Assembly (NCBI GenBank): GCA_963819755.1
Contig: CAWFXB010000002.1
Location: 744,001 to 808,000 of the forward strand
Source of the DNA: VRUE01 sp963819755
GTDB lineage: Bacteria; Actinomycetota; Thermoleophilia; Solirubrobacterales; 70-9
Length of the DNA: 64,000 nucleotides
Reading direction: 5' to 3'
The first letter of the stretch is position 1; the number at the start of each line of letters is the position of its first letter. Positions 33,062 through 41,330 of this stretch are shown piece after piece. Under the pieces are notes generated by a model. The model saw nothing but the letters and a program-made list of their open reading frames with translations, had not been told where the DNA came from and did no database searches. The position numbers and the translations under genes were made by a program.

Positions 33062-33691
33062 ATGGATAAGACGGAGCGCATGCCGGTCGTCCCACTCGAG
33101 GCGGGGGCCGGGCCCGACAACCCCCCCTGCCCCGCCTGCGGCGAGCCACTATTCGGCTGGATCGACAGCCGCCCCGGGCTGGGCGGGCCGGTGAGCCGTT
33201 GCGAGAGCTGCGGGCTCGGTGTCGTCGGCGGGCCGGGAAGCGCCGGGGAGGCCCTGCGCGAGCTCGACCGGCTCGGCACCGAGGGGGGCGTGACGATCGT
33301 CAATCGAGGGAGCTTCTCCGCCTGGATCGGTGGCGCCGGCTGGGCCGGCTTGGAGCGGGGCAGCCGTTACCTGTTCACGATCGAGGCAGTGCGCCGTCTC
33401 GTTGCCGGACGCGACCAGATAGTCAAGTCCGTCCGCTGGTCTCCGGGCATCGGCATTGCGACGATGTGGCAGACGATCCTCAATGCCTTCACCTTCGGCC
33501 GCAACGGCGCGCTTGGAGCACTCGGCCGCGCCGGCGCGGTTCCTGCCGCAAAGCCATGGCAACGGCGCCTCGACGCGCTGATCGACGTCGTCGTGGCGAT
33601 CCCAGTGCTGCTGATTGCACTGCCGCTGGAGCTAGCGGGGGCAGCCCTGCGCCGCGGCGGCGCCCAGACCCTCCGCTTCGAGCTCCTCTAG
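33062..33691 (+). CDS. Zinc-ribbon membrane-associated protein, unknown
   Basis: A 209-residue protein. The N-terminal zinc ribbon has paired cysteines CPACGEPLFG (C23, C26) and CESCGLG (about C47, C50). The middle region has SFSAWIGGAGWAGLERGSRYLF and WSPGIGIATMWQTILNAFTFG, which resemble the C-terminal part of SAM-dependent methyltransferases with zinc ribbons. No glycine-rich SAM motif is present, so activity is doubtful. A hydrophobic helix (about 177-197) is near the C-terminus. Confidence 0.7.
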   Translation: MDKTERMPVVPLEAGAGPDNPPCPACGEPLFGWIDSRPGLGGPVSRCESCGLGVVGGPGSAGEALRELDRLGTEGGVTIVNRGSFSAWIGGAGWAGLERGSRYLFTIEAVRRLVAGRDQIVKSVRWSPGIGIATMWQTILNAFTFGRNGALGALGRAGAVPAAKPWQRRLDALIDVVVAIPVLLIALPLELAGAALRRGGAQTLRFELL

Positions 33692-33987
33692 GAGAGGCCT
33701 TCCCTGGCCTCGCGTACCAGGGTCACCGCCTCCGGGAAGAGAACCCGGATCGCGTCGCGAACCTGCATTGCCTGCTCATCGCTACTGCCGGTCAGCTCGA
33801 TCCGCTCGATCGAGGCCACGGTCAGGTCGGCCGCGAGGCGGATCGCATTGTCGGCCCAGGCGACGCGCTGCGAAGACTGCATCTGCTCGCTGAGCTCCTC
33901 CATGCGCGAGCGGAACTCGTCGGGGTCGCCAAAGAGGTTGAAGCCCTCCACGAGAGGAATGTAAGCAGACTGAGTCAATGAGGGCAC
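33688..33987 (-). CDS. Small hypothetical protein
   Basis: A 99-residue, mostly helical and acidic protein of unknown family. A helical region (FRSRMEELSEQMQSSQRVAWADNAIRLAADL) resembles a short coiled coil. No signal or membrane segment is visible. The stop overlaps the convergent zinc-ribbon gene by 4 bases. The upstream 34-base spacer from the pilin-like gene is rich in short AT words (ctttcatcta), which could serve as a promoter. Confidence 0.55.
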   Translation of the reverse strand: MPSLTQSAYIPLVEGFNLFGDPDEFRSRMEELSEQMQSSQRVAWADNAIRLAADLTVASIERIELTGSSDEQAMQVRDAIRVLFPEAVTLVREAREGLS

Positions 33988-34043
33988 AGAGTCTTTTCAT
34001 CTAGCGCGCCACACGTGCGCCCCCACGGCCTAGCGTCGCGCCC

Positions 34044-34691
34044 ATGCGAGGTGAAGGGGGATCGGCGAGCGTCGAGCAGGCCGGCCTGACGGCGCTGATC
34101 GCGCTGCTCCTGCTGGCGACGATCGCGGCGCTCGCCTCGGGTGGCGAGGTCGATCCCCGGAATGCCCTCGGCAGCGCGATCGGGCGGCGAATCGCCTGTG
34201 CGCCCAGGCTTCCCGATGCCTGCCACCACCACCCGCTGGTGCCTGCCTATGGCTGGCCGCTGGCCCGCCTCGCTCGCGCCCTGGCCCCGTCCCCGGACGC
34301 CCTGGCCGGTTCCGAAGGCCTGCCGTTGATGCCGGTCGACTTCCGTCGTTGCCGGCGCCCGAGCTGCGCCGTGGCCACAGGGCCTCACGTAACCGTGTCC
34401 GGACGGCGCGTCACCGCCTTCACCCAGGTCGAGGACCGGCGCCGCACCTTGGGTTGGGTCGAGCTGACCTACTGGCTCTACCGCCCGACGCTCGGGTGGG
34501 AAAAAGTCACCCGGCGAGCCACCCAGGCAGACGTGGAAGCGGCTTCTGGCACGCCCGTGCTCCTCAAGGATGACCCCACCTTGGTGCCTCTCAAGACCCT
34601 CCCCGGCCGCGACCACTACGACTTCCCCGCCGGCGAAGAGCCGCCCTGGCGGTGGCGGGTCGAGGGCCGCTATCCCGGATGGTCCAGCTAG
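34044..34691 (+). CDS. Pilin-like secreted protein with prepilin signal
   Basis: A 215-residue protein. The N-terminus has a prepilin-peptidase type III motif: G6 followed by SASVE, with E at +5, then an uninterrupted hydrophobic helix (about residues 12-32). This matches Flp/TadE-like pseudopilins. The rest is Arg/Pro-rich with a His cluster (CHHHPL) and a conserved-looking 72-residue C-terminal module (WLYRPTLGWEK...PGWSS) that is duplicated in the truncated gene at 35115. Export through a Tad-type system is inferred from the motif; no pilus genes are in the window. Confidence 0.7.
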   Translation: MRGEGGSASVEQAGLTALIALLLLATIAALASGGEVDPRNALGSAIGRRIACAPRLPDACHHHPLVPAYGWPLARLARALAPSPDALAGSEGLPLMPVDFRRCRRPSCAVATGPHVTVSGRRVTAFTQVEDRRRTLGWVELTYWLYRPTLGWEKVTRRATQADVEAASGTPVLLKDDPTLVPLKTLPGRDHYDFPAGEEPPWRWRVEGRYPGWSS

Positions 34692-34724
34692 GAATTGCCG
34701 CCGCTCGACAAGCAAGCGCGATGT

Positions 34725-35072
34725 CTACGAAGTGGCGGTCAGCCAGCGCTTGCGCAAGAAATCGAACGCCTTCCGGATACCGACCAAGATCAGCATGATG
34801 AGCCCCAAAAAGACCAGACCGACAACTCCCAGGAGTAAAGACGAATCAATGGGATCAGAGCCGCCTTCATACACGTGGCCGGTCAGATCGAGAGCCACCA
34901 AAGCAATGAACGGACCGGCGAGGGCGGCCACGACCCACCATCGGCCGACGATCAAGGGTAGGAGAACTACTGAGGCGAATATGACATCCGCGCTGTCGAC
35001 CCTCAGCCAGGCGCACACCGCCATCACAATTCCGAGAACTGCCGTCAGAACGATACGAGCCTTGGTGGTCAT
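34725..35072 (-). CDS. Small membrane protein between two paralogues
   Basis: A 115-residue protein with three or four hydrophobic helices (about residues 8-24, 30-48, 48-66 and 78-102) and a basic C-terminus. No family is recognised. It lies on the opposite strand exactly between the complete pilin-like gene and its truncated paralogue, so it probably arrived with the rearrangement that produced the duplication. Base composition is slightly less GC-rich than the flanks. Confidence 0.6.
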   Translation of the reverse strand: MTTKARIVLTAVLGIVMAVCAWLRVDSADVIFASVVLLPLIVGRWWVVAALAGPFIALVALDLTGHVYEGGSDPIDSSLLLGVVGLVFLGLIMLILVGIRKAFDFLRKRWLTATS

Positions 35073-35114
35073 ACCGGACCGTACCCAGGTCGGATAGAGC
35101 CGTTACTCGACTGC

Positions 35115-35366
35115 ATGCTCCAAACCCGGCGGCGTCCATTTACTACTTGGCTTTATCTACCGAGCCTTGGCTGGGAACGGATAATGCGCCGGGCCGGCCA
35201 GGCGCAAATCGACGCGGCAAGCCATGTCCGCGTCCTGCTCGAGGACGACCCGGCGCTGGTCCCCCTCGAGACCCTTCCGGGTCGCGACCATTACGAGTTC
35301 CCGCCGGGCGAGCAACCGCCCTGGCAATGGCACGTCCGCGGTCTCTACCCGGGCTGGTCGAGCTGA
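35115..35366 (+). pseudogene. Truncated paralogue of the pilin-like protein
   Basis: An 83-residue open frame whose last 72 residues align without gaps to the end of the 34044-34691 product (50 of 72 identical by my count, both ending PGWSS). The N-terminal prepilin signal and the whole middle are missing, and no signal replaces them. It is therefore a remnant of a tandem duplication, not an exported protein. It could still be translated from the ATG at 35115, but there is no ribosome site. Confidence 0.7.
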
Positions 35367-35369
35367 CCG

Positions 35370-36353
35370 TCAGTTCCGCACGGGGACCGGCGCCTCGTCG
35401 CGGTCCTCTTCCGCCTGCTTGATCAGCCCTCGCCAGTCCGTCGTGCGGAAGACGAGCAGGATCGCGGCGAAGCCGAGCACTACCGACCAGGCCGCCATCG
35501 CTATCTGCGTCCCGACCGAGAAGGAGAGGACGGCCGAGCGCGACGGGCCGTGCAGGGTCGCGACCAGGAGCGCCTGCTGGGCGCCGGCGCCACCGGGCGT
35601 GAAGGGGACGATGTTGGCGATCGCCTGCACGCTCATCACCAGCATCACGTTGCCGACCGAGCCGCCGATGCCGAAGGCCTCGAGGAAGAACCAGAAGGCG
35701 GCAAAACGGAGGAGCCAGCCGAACCCCTGCCAGGCCGCCACCTCGCGCAGGTAGCGGCGCGGCTTGGTGAGGATGACGACACCCTGTTTGACCCGGTCCC
35801 AGAAACGACGCACCCGATGCGCCAGCAGGTAGATCGCTATCGCTATCGCCACCAGCAACGCGCCGAGCGTGATCAGGAAGACCTGCGGGTGTTCTGCCCA
35901 GAAGGAGATCTCGAATGCCGGCAGGTCGGGTAACTCCGGCGGCTTGGGCAGCAGGCCCTGTGAGACCGCGTAGAGCAGCACCAGCACCCCGATCGTCGTG
36001 TCGAAGACCGTCTGGACGAGGAAGGACGAGGTGACAGCCGGGTAGGAGGAGCCCGGGATCTGGCGTTTGACGAGGAAGACTTTGGTCACGTCGCCGGCAT
36101 GAGCGGGAATGATCGCGTTGATCCCCGCGCCGGCCAGGTAGGCGGCGGCGAGCTCCAGGAAGGAGATCCGGACCCCGGGGTAGGCCGCATGCAGGACGTT
36201 GCGCCAGGCCCAGGCGCGCGCCAGCTGCATCCCCGCCAGGCAACCCAGCGCGAGCGCGAAAGGCGTCCAGCGGATGTCCGAGAGGTGCGCGAAGAACGCC
36301 GTCGCCGCGTGGGCGAAGGATTCGGCGCTGGACGCGAAGTCGGCGAGTGGCAT
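35370..36353 (-). CDS. Flippase-like membrane protein (LPG synthase TM / UPF0104 family)
   Basis: A 327-residue membrane protein with about eight helices, of the family that includes the flippase half of MprF (lysylphosphatidylglycerol synthase TM region). Typical elements are the Arg/Trp-rich ARAWAWRNVL loop, AAYLAGAGINAIIPAHAGDV, and the late SVQAIANIVPFTPGGAGAQQALL with its re-entrant PxxPGGxG. It lacks any aminoacyl-transferase domain. It may move a lipid or glycolipid. Neighbouring genes give no clear substrate. Confidence 0.88.
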   Translation of the reverse strand: MPLADFASSAESFAHAATAFFAHLSDIRWTPFALALGCLAGMQLARAWAWRNVLHAAYPGVRISFLELAAAYLAGAGINAIIPAHAGDVTKVFLVKRQIPGSSYPAVTSSFLVQTVFDTTIGVLVLLYAVSQGLLPKPPELPDLPAFEISFWAEHPQVFLITLGALLVAIAIAIYLLAHRVRRFWDRVKQGVVILTKPRRYLREVAAWQGFGWLLRFAAFWFFLEAFGIGGSVGNVMLVMSVQAIANIVPFTPGGAGAQQALLVATLHGPSRSAVLSFSVGTQIAMAAWSVVLGFAAILLVFRTTDWRGLIKQAEEDRDEAPVPVRN

Positions 36354-36374
36354 CGCAGCTAGACTAGCCCGCTC

Positions 36375-37364
36375 GTGTCAGAGCCCAGGACGACTCCGAC
36401 CATGCCCGCGGCCCGCCCCGATCCCGCCGATGAGGCGATGTGCGCGCGTGCCCGCGAGCGCTTCACCGGCGACCGCGGCAGCCGCTTCCGGCGCCGCCGC
36501 AAGCGCCACGCCGAGCTGCCCAACCTGATCATCATCGGCGGCTTGAAGTGCGGCACGACGAGCATCCACCACTACCTCGGCCTGCATCCGCAGATCCACA
36601 TGTCGAAGCCGAAGGAGCTCAACTTCTTCGTCGAGGAGCTGAACTGGGACCTCGGCCTCGACTGGTACGCGAGTCGCTTCGACGATCGCTTCAAGGTGCG
36701 CGGCGAGTCCTCGCCCCACTACACCAACCTGCCCCGCTTCGAGGGGGTGCCGGAGCGGATCAAGGAGCACTGCCCCGATGCCCGCCTGCTCTACATGGTC
36801 CGCGACCCGATCAAGCGCATCCTCTCCCACTGGGTGCACGCGACCGGCGCTGGCTATGAGACCCGCGAGCTCGTCCCCACCCTGTCGGAGCCCGATTCCT
36901 CATACATCCAGCGCTCGATGTTCTGGAGGCAGCTGCAGCCCTACCTCGAGCTGTTCGACCGCTCGCAGATCGAGGTGATCACGCAGGAGGAGCTGCAGTC
37001 CGAACGAGAAGAGACGATGCGCAAGGCTTTCCGCTTCGCCGGTGTCGACGAGACCTTCACATCGGAGCAGTTCGACCGCGAGTGGGAGAAGTCGAGCGCC
37101 AAGCAGGGCGACAAATACCAGGTGATGGAGAAGCTGGTGAAACTGCCGGGCCTGCGCTCCTTCGATCGCAACTTCGACCGTCTGCCCGAGTCGCTGCGCT
37201 GGATCGTCGAGAAGGTCGTCCACGATCCCGAGAAGCCTCCGGCGCCGAAGCCAAAGCTGCCCGACGATCTCTTCGAGACGGTCCGCGGGCGCTTCGGCGC
37301 CGACGTCGCCGGACTGCAGGAGTTCGCCGGCCGCGAGTTCGCGGGCTGGCACGACTACTCCTGA
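36375..37364 (+). CDS. Sulfotransferase family protein
   Basis: A 329-residue PAPS-dependent sulfotransferase. The 5'-phosphosulfate loop is IIIGGLKCGTTSIHHYL (Lys-Cys-Gly-Thr-Thr) near residue 54 and the 3'-phosphate site is LLYMVRDPIKRILSHW near residue 138. A C-terminal LPDDLFETVRGRFGADVAGLQ helix matches heparan/lipid-type members. The acceptor is unknown. Start is the GTG at 36375; ATG at 36402 is possible. A basic stretch (RFRRRRKRH) precedes the core. Confidence 0.92.
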   Translation: MSEPRTTPTMPAARPDPADEAMCARARERFTGDRGSRFRRRRKRHAELPNLIIIGGLKCGTTSIHHYLGLHPQIHMSKPKELNFFVEELNWDLGLDWYASRFDDRFKVRGESSPHYTNLPRFEGVPERIKEHCPDARLLYMVRDPIKRILSHWVHATGAGYETRELVPTLSEPDSSYIQRSMFWRQLQPYLELFDRSQIEVITQEELQSEREETMRKAFRFAGVDETFTSEQFDREWEKSSAKQGDKYQVMEKLVKLPGLRSFDRNFDRLPESLRWIVEKVVHDPEKPPAPKPKLPDDLFETVRGRFGADVAGLQEFAGREFAGWHDYS

Positions 37365-37385
37365 GCCGCTGAGTACGCTGCGCCT

Positions 37386-37949
37386 GTGCGGCGCCTCCTT
37401 CCCGATCCCAGCACCACCACCGTCGAGGCACAGCTCGACACCTACCGGCCCTGGGAGCAACCGCGCGACGATCGCCCCTACGTGGCGATGAACTTCGCCG
37501 CCACGGTCGACGGGCGGGCGACGATCGGCGGGGTCTCGGGGCCGATCGGCTCGGCCACCGATACCGCGATGCTCGTCGGTCTGCGCACCCGCTTCGACGC
37601 GGTGATGATCGGCGCCGGCACGATGCGGGCCGAGGGCTACGGGGAGATCGGCAGGCGGCTCGTCGTCGTCGAAAGCGGGCCGCAGGGGAAAGCGGACCTG
37701 CCGGCGCTCCTGCGCTCCCTGCGCAACGAAGACGTGAGGGCACTTCTTTGCGAGGGGGGCCCAACGCTTCACGGCGCCCTGCAGGCCGCCGGCCTCGTCG
37801 ACGACCTCTTCCTGACGATCGCGCCGAAGCTGGTCGGCGGCGTCGCGCCGCGCATCCTCGAGGGCGACCTGCCGGGCGTGGAGCCACTGGAGCTGGCCTG
37901 GCTGCTGGAGGAGGACGGCGAGCTCTTCGCCCGCTACACCCGCCGCTGA
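37386..37949 (+). CDS. RibD C-terminal (dihydrofolate-reductase-like) domain protein
   Basis: A 187-residue stand-alone reductase of the RibD C-terminal/DHFR-like family. The N-terminal YVAMNFAATVDGRATIGG strand-loop is followed by DAVMIGAGTMRAEGYG and the C-terminal LLCEGGPTLHGALQAAGLVDDL and TIAPKLVGG segments. In RibD this domain reduces the ribosyl chain with NADPH. Stand-alone copies may act in riboflavin or F420-related pathways or on other substrates. Part of an apparent sulfotransferase-reductase-acyl-CoA dehydrogenase run. GTG start. Confidence 0.88.
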   Translation: MRRLLPDPSTTTVEAQLDTYRPWEQPRDDRPYVAMNFAATVDGRATIGGVSGPIGSATDTAMLVGLRTRFDAVMIGAGTMRAEGYGEIGRRLVVVESGPQGKADLPALLRSLRNEDVRALLCEGGPTLHGALQAAGLVDDLFLTIAPKLVGGVAPRILEGDLPGVEPLELAWLLEEDGELFARYTRR

Positions 37950-38002
37950 GCACCGCCCCGGTACCGTTCCCCGACCGGAACCGAGGAGAGGACGCCCCAC
38001 CG

Positions 38003-39265
38003 ATGGACTTCAAGCCGAGCCCCCAGGTCGAGACGCTGCGCGAGCGCATCCTCGACTTCATGGACGAGCAGGTCTACCCCCAGGAGCGCCAGATCATGGA
38101 GGGGCTCGATGCCGAGGTGGCGAGCGGCGTCCCCTACCCGAAGGTCCTGGTCGAGATCCGTGAGCGAGCCAAGTCGGCGGGGCTCTGGAACCTCTTCATG
38201 CCCGACGAGCGCTTCGGCCCCGGGCTGAGCAACTGGGAGTACGGGCTGCTCTGCGAGGAGATGGGCCGCAGCCCGGCGGCAGCGCCGATGGCCTTCAACT
38301 GCTCGGCGCCGGACACGGGCAACATGGAGATCCTCGCCGAGCACGGTACGACTGAGCAGCAAGAGCGCTGGCTCGAGCCCCTACTCGAAGGCCGCATCCG
38401 CTCCTGCTTCTCGATGACCGAGCCCGAGGTCTCCGGCTCGGACCCCACGCTGCTGCAGGCGCGCGCCGTGCGCGACGGCGAGGAGTGGGTGGTCAGCGGC
38501 CACAAGTGGTTCACCTCCGGCGCGGTCGGCGCCGATCTGGCGATCGCGATGGTCGTCACCGACCCCGAGGCGCCTCCCTACGCGCGGGCCTCGATGATCT
38601 GCGTGCCGACCGACACGCCCGGCTTCAACCTCGTGCGGCCGATCTCGGTGATGGGCCACGACAAGGGGCCCGGCCACTGCGAGATCCGCTACGAAGGCTG
38701 CCGAGTACCGGTCGCTAACCTGCTCGGCGAGGAGGGCAAGGGCTTCGCGATCGCCCAGGACCGGCTCGGGCCGGGCCGCATCCACCACTGCATGCGCGCG
38801 ATCGGAACGGCGGAGCGGGCGCACGAGATGATGTGCCGGCGCGCCAACGAGCGCCAGGCCTTCGGCGGCCCGCTGGCCGACAAGCAGTTCGTCCAGGAGG
38901 CGATCGCCACCTCACGGATGGAAATCGACCAGGCCCGCCTGCTGACCATGTACGCAGCCTGGAAGATGGATACCGAGGGCAAGCGCGCCGCCCGCCAGTC
39001 GATCTCGGCGATCAAGATCGTCGCCGCGAACATGGTGATGGAGGTGCTCGACCGGGCGATCCAGATCCACGGCTCGCTGGGCATGACCGACGACACCCCC
39101 CTCGCCGCCCTCTGGCGCTTCAGCCGCATGCTGCGCCTCGCCGACGGCCCCGACGAGGTCCACAAGATGGTCCTCGCCCGCCGCGAGCTAAACCGCTGGT
39201 CCAAGCGAGCCGAAGCCGAAGCGGCCGGCGAGCTGGAGCCCAGGCACGCCCCGCGACCGATTTGA
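38003..39265 (+). CDS. Acyl-CoA dehydrogenase
   Basis: A 420-residue flavoprotein of the acyl-CoA dehydrogenase superfamily. An N-terminal helical domain is followed by the FAD-contacting strand CFSMTEPEVSGSDPT, HKWFTSGAVGADLAI and the C-terminal helical domain with RANERQAFGGPLADKQ and IQIHGSLGMTDDTPL. The last of these holds the region of the usual catalytic base. Sequence resembles the ACAD10/11-like group. A ribosome site (gaggagagg) precedes ATG 38003. A phosphotransferase of the ACAD10/11-associated type lies 3 kb away on the other strand. Confidence 0.93.
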   Translation: MDFKPSPQVETLRERILDFMDEQVYPQERQIMEGLDAEVASGVPYPKVLVEIRERAKSAGLWNLFMPDERFGPGLSNWEYGLLCEEMGRSPAAAPMAFNCSAPDTGNMEILAEHGTTEQQERWLEPLLEGRIRSCFSMTEPEVSGSDPTLLQARAVRDGEEWVVSGHKWFTSGAVGADLAIAMVVTDPEAPPYARASMICVPTDTPGFNLVRPISVMGHDKGPGHCEIRYEGCRVPVANLLGEEGKGFAIAQDRLGPGRIHHCMRAIGTAERAHEMMCRRANERQAFGGPLADKQFVQEAIATSRMEIDQARLLTMYAAWKMDTEGKRAARQSISAIKIVAANMVMEVLDRAIQIHGSLGMTDDTPLAALWRFSRMLRLADGPDEVHKMVLARRELNRWSKRAEAEAAGELEPRHAPRPI

Positions 39266-39289
39266 GTGGATTATCTGATCTGATAATAT
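39262..39289 (+). promoter_or_regulatory. Probable promoter/operator of the nucleotidyltransferase-HTH pair
   Basis: TTGAGT (39262-39267) and TAATAT (39284-39289) are separated by 16 bases, and the ATG of the next gene is only 6 bases beyond, so the mRNA is likely leaderless. The spacer holds two overlapping tctgat words inside ttatctgatctgataa, a partly palindromic stretch that would suit autoregulation by the HTH partner. This AT-rich patch stands out from its GC-rich setting. Confidence 0.5.
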
Positions 39290-39295
39290 ACTTAA

Positions 39296-40003
39296 ATGCC
39301 TGGTCACAAGACGAAGGCAGATGGCCAAGGGCGAGATCCGCAGTTCGTCGCCTTGCTGGAGTCCGCGGCGCACCTACAGAGACTAGTTCCAGGGGCAGTC
39401 CTGGTAGGCGGAACCGCAGCCATCCTCTACGCGGACCATCGCGAATCGAGCGACCACGATCACGTCCTTGCCGATCTTTCCGACCGCTTCGAGATGGTGC
39501 TCGAAGCGGTCGAGGAAGACGAAGGCTGGGCAACGAACCGGGTTACCCCGGGCAAGGTGATCCTGGGGAGCCTCGACGGAATCGAGGCGGGAGTCCGGCA
39601 GATGATTCGCAAGACCCCGTTGGACGTCGCCACGGTCAGCCTCCCCTCAGGGGCCGAGCTCACGGTGCCAACCATCGAGGAGACGCTGCGCATCAAGGCG
39701 TTCCTGATCGTGCGGCGCAATCAGACCCGCGACTACCTGGACCTCGCCGCCCTGTCGGAGCACCTCGGTGTAGATCGGGCGGCCGAGGTCCTGACGAGAA
39801 TCGACGACTACTACACCGATCAGCACGGGCAAGGCGATGGTGTCGCGTCTCAGCTGGTGCGGCAACTTTCCGATCCGCAGCCCGCCGACCGCACGGTCAT
39901 CGATCAGCTCTCGTCCTACAGGCGCCTGCGCCGGCGCTGGAGCGATTGGAGTGCTGTCAGCGAGGTTCTCGGAGCCGTCGCAGCACGAATGGTGAGCCGA
40001 TGA
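39296..40003 (+). CDS. AbiEii-like nucleotidyltransferase (candidate toxin)
   Basis: A 235-residue protein with a nucleotidyltransferase-fold core. GGT at residues 38-40 is followed by HRESSDHDHV with acidic D53 and D55, and later by RIKAFLIVRRNQTRDYLDLAAL. This order (GGTA, HRxSxDxD, then K-A-x(n)-R-x-x-R-D-x-x-D-L) matches the AbiEii/DUF1814-type toxins of type IV toxin-antitoxin systems. ATGA overlap with the next HTH gene supports a two-gene module. The gene order (enzyme first) is opposite to abiEi-abiEii. Toxic activity is inferred from family only. Confidence 0.75.
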   Translation: MPGHKTKADGQGRDPQFVALLESAAHLQRLVPGAVLVGGTAAILYADHRESSDHDHVLADLSDRFEMVLEAVEEDEGWATNRVTPGKVILGSLDGIEAGVRQMIRKTPLDVATVSLPSGAELTVPTIEETLRIKAFLIVRRNQTRDYLDLAALSEHLGVDRAAEVLTRIDDYYTDQHGQGDGVASQLVRQLSDPQPADRTVIDQLSSYRRLRRRWSDWSAVSEVLGAVAARMVSR

Positions 40004-40554
40004 GCGCCCTTGCCTTCCGCAATGTCGACGCTTCGCCTGACGACCCAGTATCGGAGTGGCCCCAGGAGGCGATTCAGGCCGCGCTCGAGCGCGGCGGGAT
40101 CTCCCACTGGCGCCGATTGGCCAAGGAAATACAGGCGGCGCCCTGGGGACCGGTCGCCCGCCGAGTTGAGGAGGTCCTCTCCTACAGCCGTCCCTACGGT
40201 GTCGCAGATGCGATCGGGCGAGTGATCGGAATGGCACGCGAGGAAACAGAGAAATCGGAGCGCGAGACGGTCGCCGCCGAGATCGACGGACTCGTTCGCG
40301 AATCGGGCCTTTCTCGCACCGAGTTCGCGTCCAGAATCGGCACCTCCGCCTCCCGCCTGTCCACCTATGTCACTGGCAGGGTGACCCCTTCTGCCGCATT
40401 GCTGGTACGAATGCGACACGTCGCCCAACACGAGCATGCGAGTCGAGAGCTGCAGGCGATGTCGCCGCCGCAAGGTGATGGTCGCGAGCCCAATTGGGAA
40501 GATCAGAAGCAGGAGTCGCGCGATGCTCGGTTGAGCAGGCGGCGGGGCGCTTGA
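40000..40554 (+). CDS. HTH (XRE-type) protein, candidate antitoxin/autoregulator
   Basis: A 184-residue DNA-binding protein. The helical N-terminal half (about residues 18-95) is of unknown fold. The C-terminal half holds a helix-turn-helix: LSRTEFASRIGTSASRLSTY around residues 105-124, then the TGRVTPSAALLVRM segment of XRE-type domains. Start ATG overlaps the nucleotidyltransferase stop. As in other toxin-antitoxin pairs it may bind the palindromic stretch at 39271-39286. The last 35 residues are Glu/Arg-rich and perhaps non-native, since they run into the PIN-like remnant. Confidence 0.75.
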   Translation: MSALAFRNVDASPDDPVSEWPQEAIQAALERGGISHWRRLAKEIQAAPWGPVARRVEEVLSYSRPYGVADAIGRVIGMAREETEKSERETVAAEIDGLVRESGLSRTEFASRIGTSASRLSTYVTGRVTPSAALLVRMRHVAQHEHASRELQAMSPPQGDGREPNWEDQKQESRDARLSRRRGA

Positions 40555-40705
40555 GGCGGTTCTCTACAGCACCCGCGGAATCGACGCGATTCTTGCCACG
40601 GATAGAGCCTTCGACAGGGTCGAGGCCTGGAACGGATCGATCCCGCTGACGAGCGAGCTGTCACCGCCCTGGCGGGCTGAAGAGGATGATCGTCGAAACT
40701 TCTAA
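40535..40705 (+). pseudogene. Remnant of a PIN-domain (VapC-like) C-terminus
   Basis: An open stretch with no start codon, in a different frame from the HTH gene it overlaps. It translates as LEAVLYSTRGIDAILATDRAFD, then RVEAWNGSIPLTSEL and stops at 40705. ATDRAFDRV is the usual C-terminal acidic strand of PIN-domain toxins (a/sTxDxxFxrv). The rest of the domain is absent, so it is a broken gene, perhaps left from a replaced toxin-antitoxin module. Confidence 0.4.
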
Positions 40706-40784
40706 GTCGACAGTGACTTGAGTACCGCCAACTTCGGCTCTCCGCCTCAGCCTGTCGATCACGGTCTTCGTCGTGATCCAACCT

Positions 40785-41261
40785 CTACCGCGGCGCCTGC
40801 CCTGCGTCAGTGGATGCGGGCGCTCTGGTCGGGTCCGCTGGCTGCGCCTCCTTCGTATGGTCCGCATCGGTCGGATATGCCCGCGTGGGAGACACGCCAA
40901 CCGAGGCGCCCGAGCGGGCGCGTGGCTCGGTGGCGCTCGAAATTTGGTTATCGGAGTGTGGTGAAGCTACCTCGCTCAGTCTTCTGGTCCGGGTGCGCTC
41001 AGTACTTCGAGGGTTGTTGCTTGAGCGCACGGAGGGAGTGCCAGCCGCCTTCCCTTGGCGCGACGACCCCAGTGGTTCATGCCTGGTGGGTGATGGGGGT
41101 CGCTTGTCTTGAGTGATAGGTGCCGATACTGGATTTGCCGGTAGTGATTTGTCCTGGCTGGACTCTCCACAAGAGCTCAACAAGAAAACCAGCGCGCCCC
41201 CGACCATTACGGAGAAGGCCCAAAAAACCTTCGATCGGTTCACAGGACTCGCTTTCGTCAT
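40785..41261 (-). CDS. Putative lipoprotein with disordered, charged body
   Basis: A 158-residue product. The N-terminus looks like a genuine lipoprotein signal: basic start (TKASPVNRSK), hydrophobic core (VFWAFSVMVGGALVFL) and lipobox LSSC with C31. The remaining 127 residues are rich in Ser, Pro, Thr, Arg and Asp and look disordered; no family is recognised. A gene is plausible from the signal alone, but the body gives no independent support. Start ATG 41261 is right behind a GGAG. Confidence 0.45.
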   Translation of the reverse strand: MTKASPVNRSKVFWAFSVMVGGALVFLLSSCGESSQDKSLPANPVSAPITQDKRPPSPTRHEPLGSSRQGKAAGTPSVRSSNNPRSTERTRTRRLSEVASPHSDNQISSATEPRARSGASVGVSPTRAYPTDADHTKEAQPADPTRAPASTDAGQAPR

Positions 41262-41279
41262 CTCCGGCGAGATCCTCGA

Positions 41280-41309
41280 AGAAGGGCCGGGCTGATGCCC
41301 GGCCCTTCT
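41280..41309 (-). terminator. Strong hairpin terminator
   Basis: A 13-base perfect stem, agaagg-type GC-rich (41280-41292 with 41297-41309), with a 4-base loop. It lies about 20 bases after the stop of the repeat protein at 41331 on the minus strand, where a terminator is expected. No T-run follows, as is common in high-GC bacteria. Confidence 0.7.
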
Positions 41310-41330
41310 CGAAGTCCTTCTAAATCGACG

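Noticed and set aside
39266..39300. Possible tRNA or phage attachment site in the AT-rich patch before the nucleotidyltransferase gene
   Set aside because: No cloverleaf, no integrase nearby and no matching direct repeat at the other end of the module.
40718..41116. Plus-strand open frame opposite the putative lipoprotein
   Set aside because: Trp/Arg/Pro-rich with no signal or motif, while the minus strand offers a clear lipobox.
41280..41309. Counting the hairpins at 41280 and 44861 as members of the unusual palindrome families
   Set aside because: Short stems with 4-5 base loops at expected transcript ends are ordinary terminators and share no blocks with the other palindromes.
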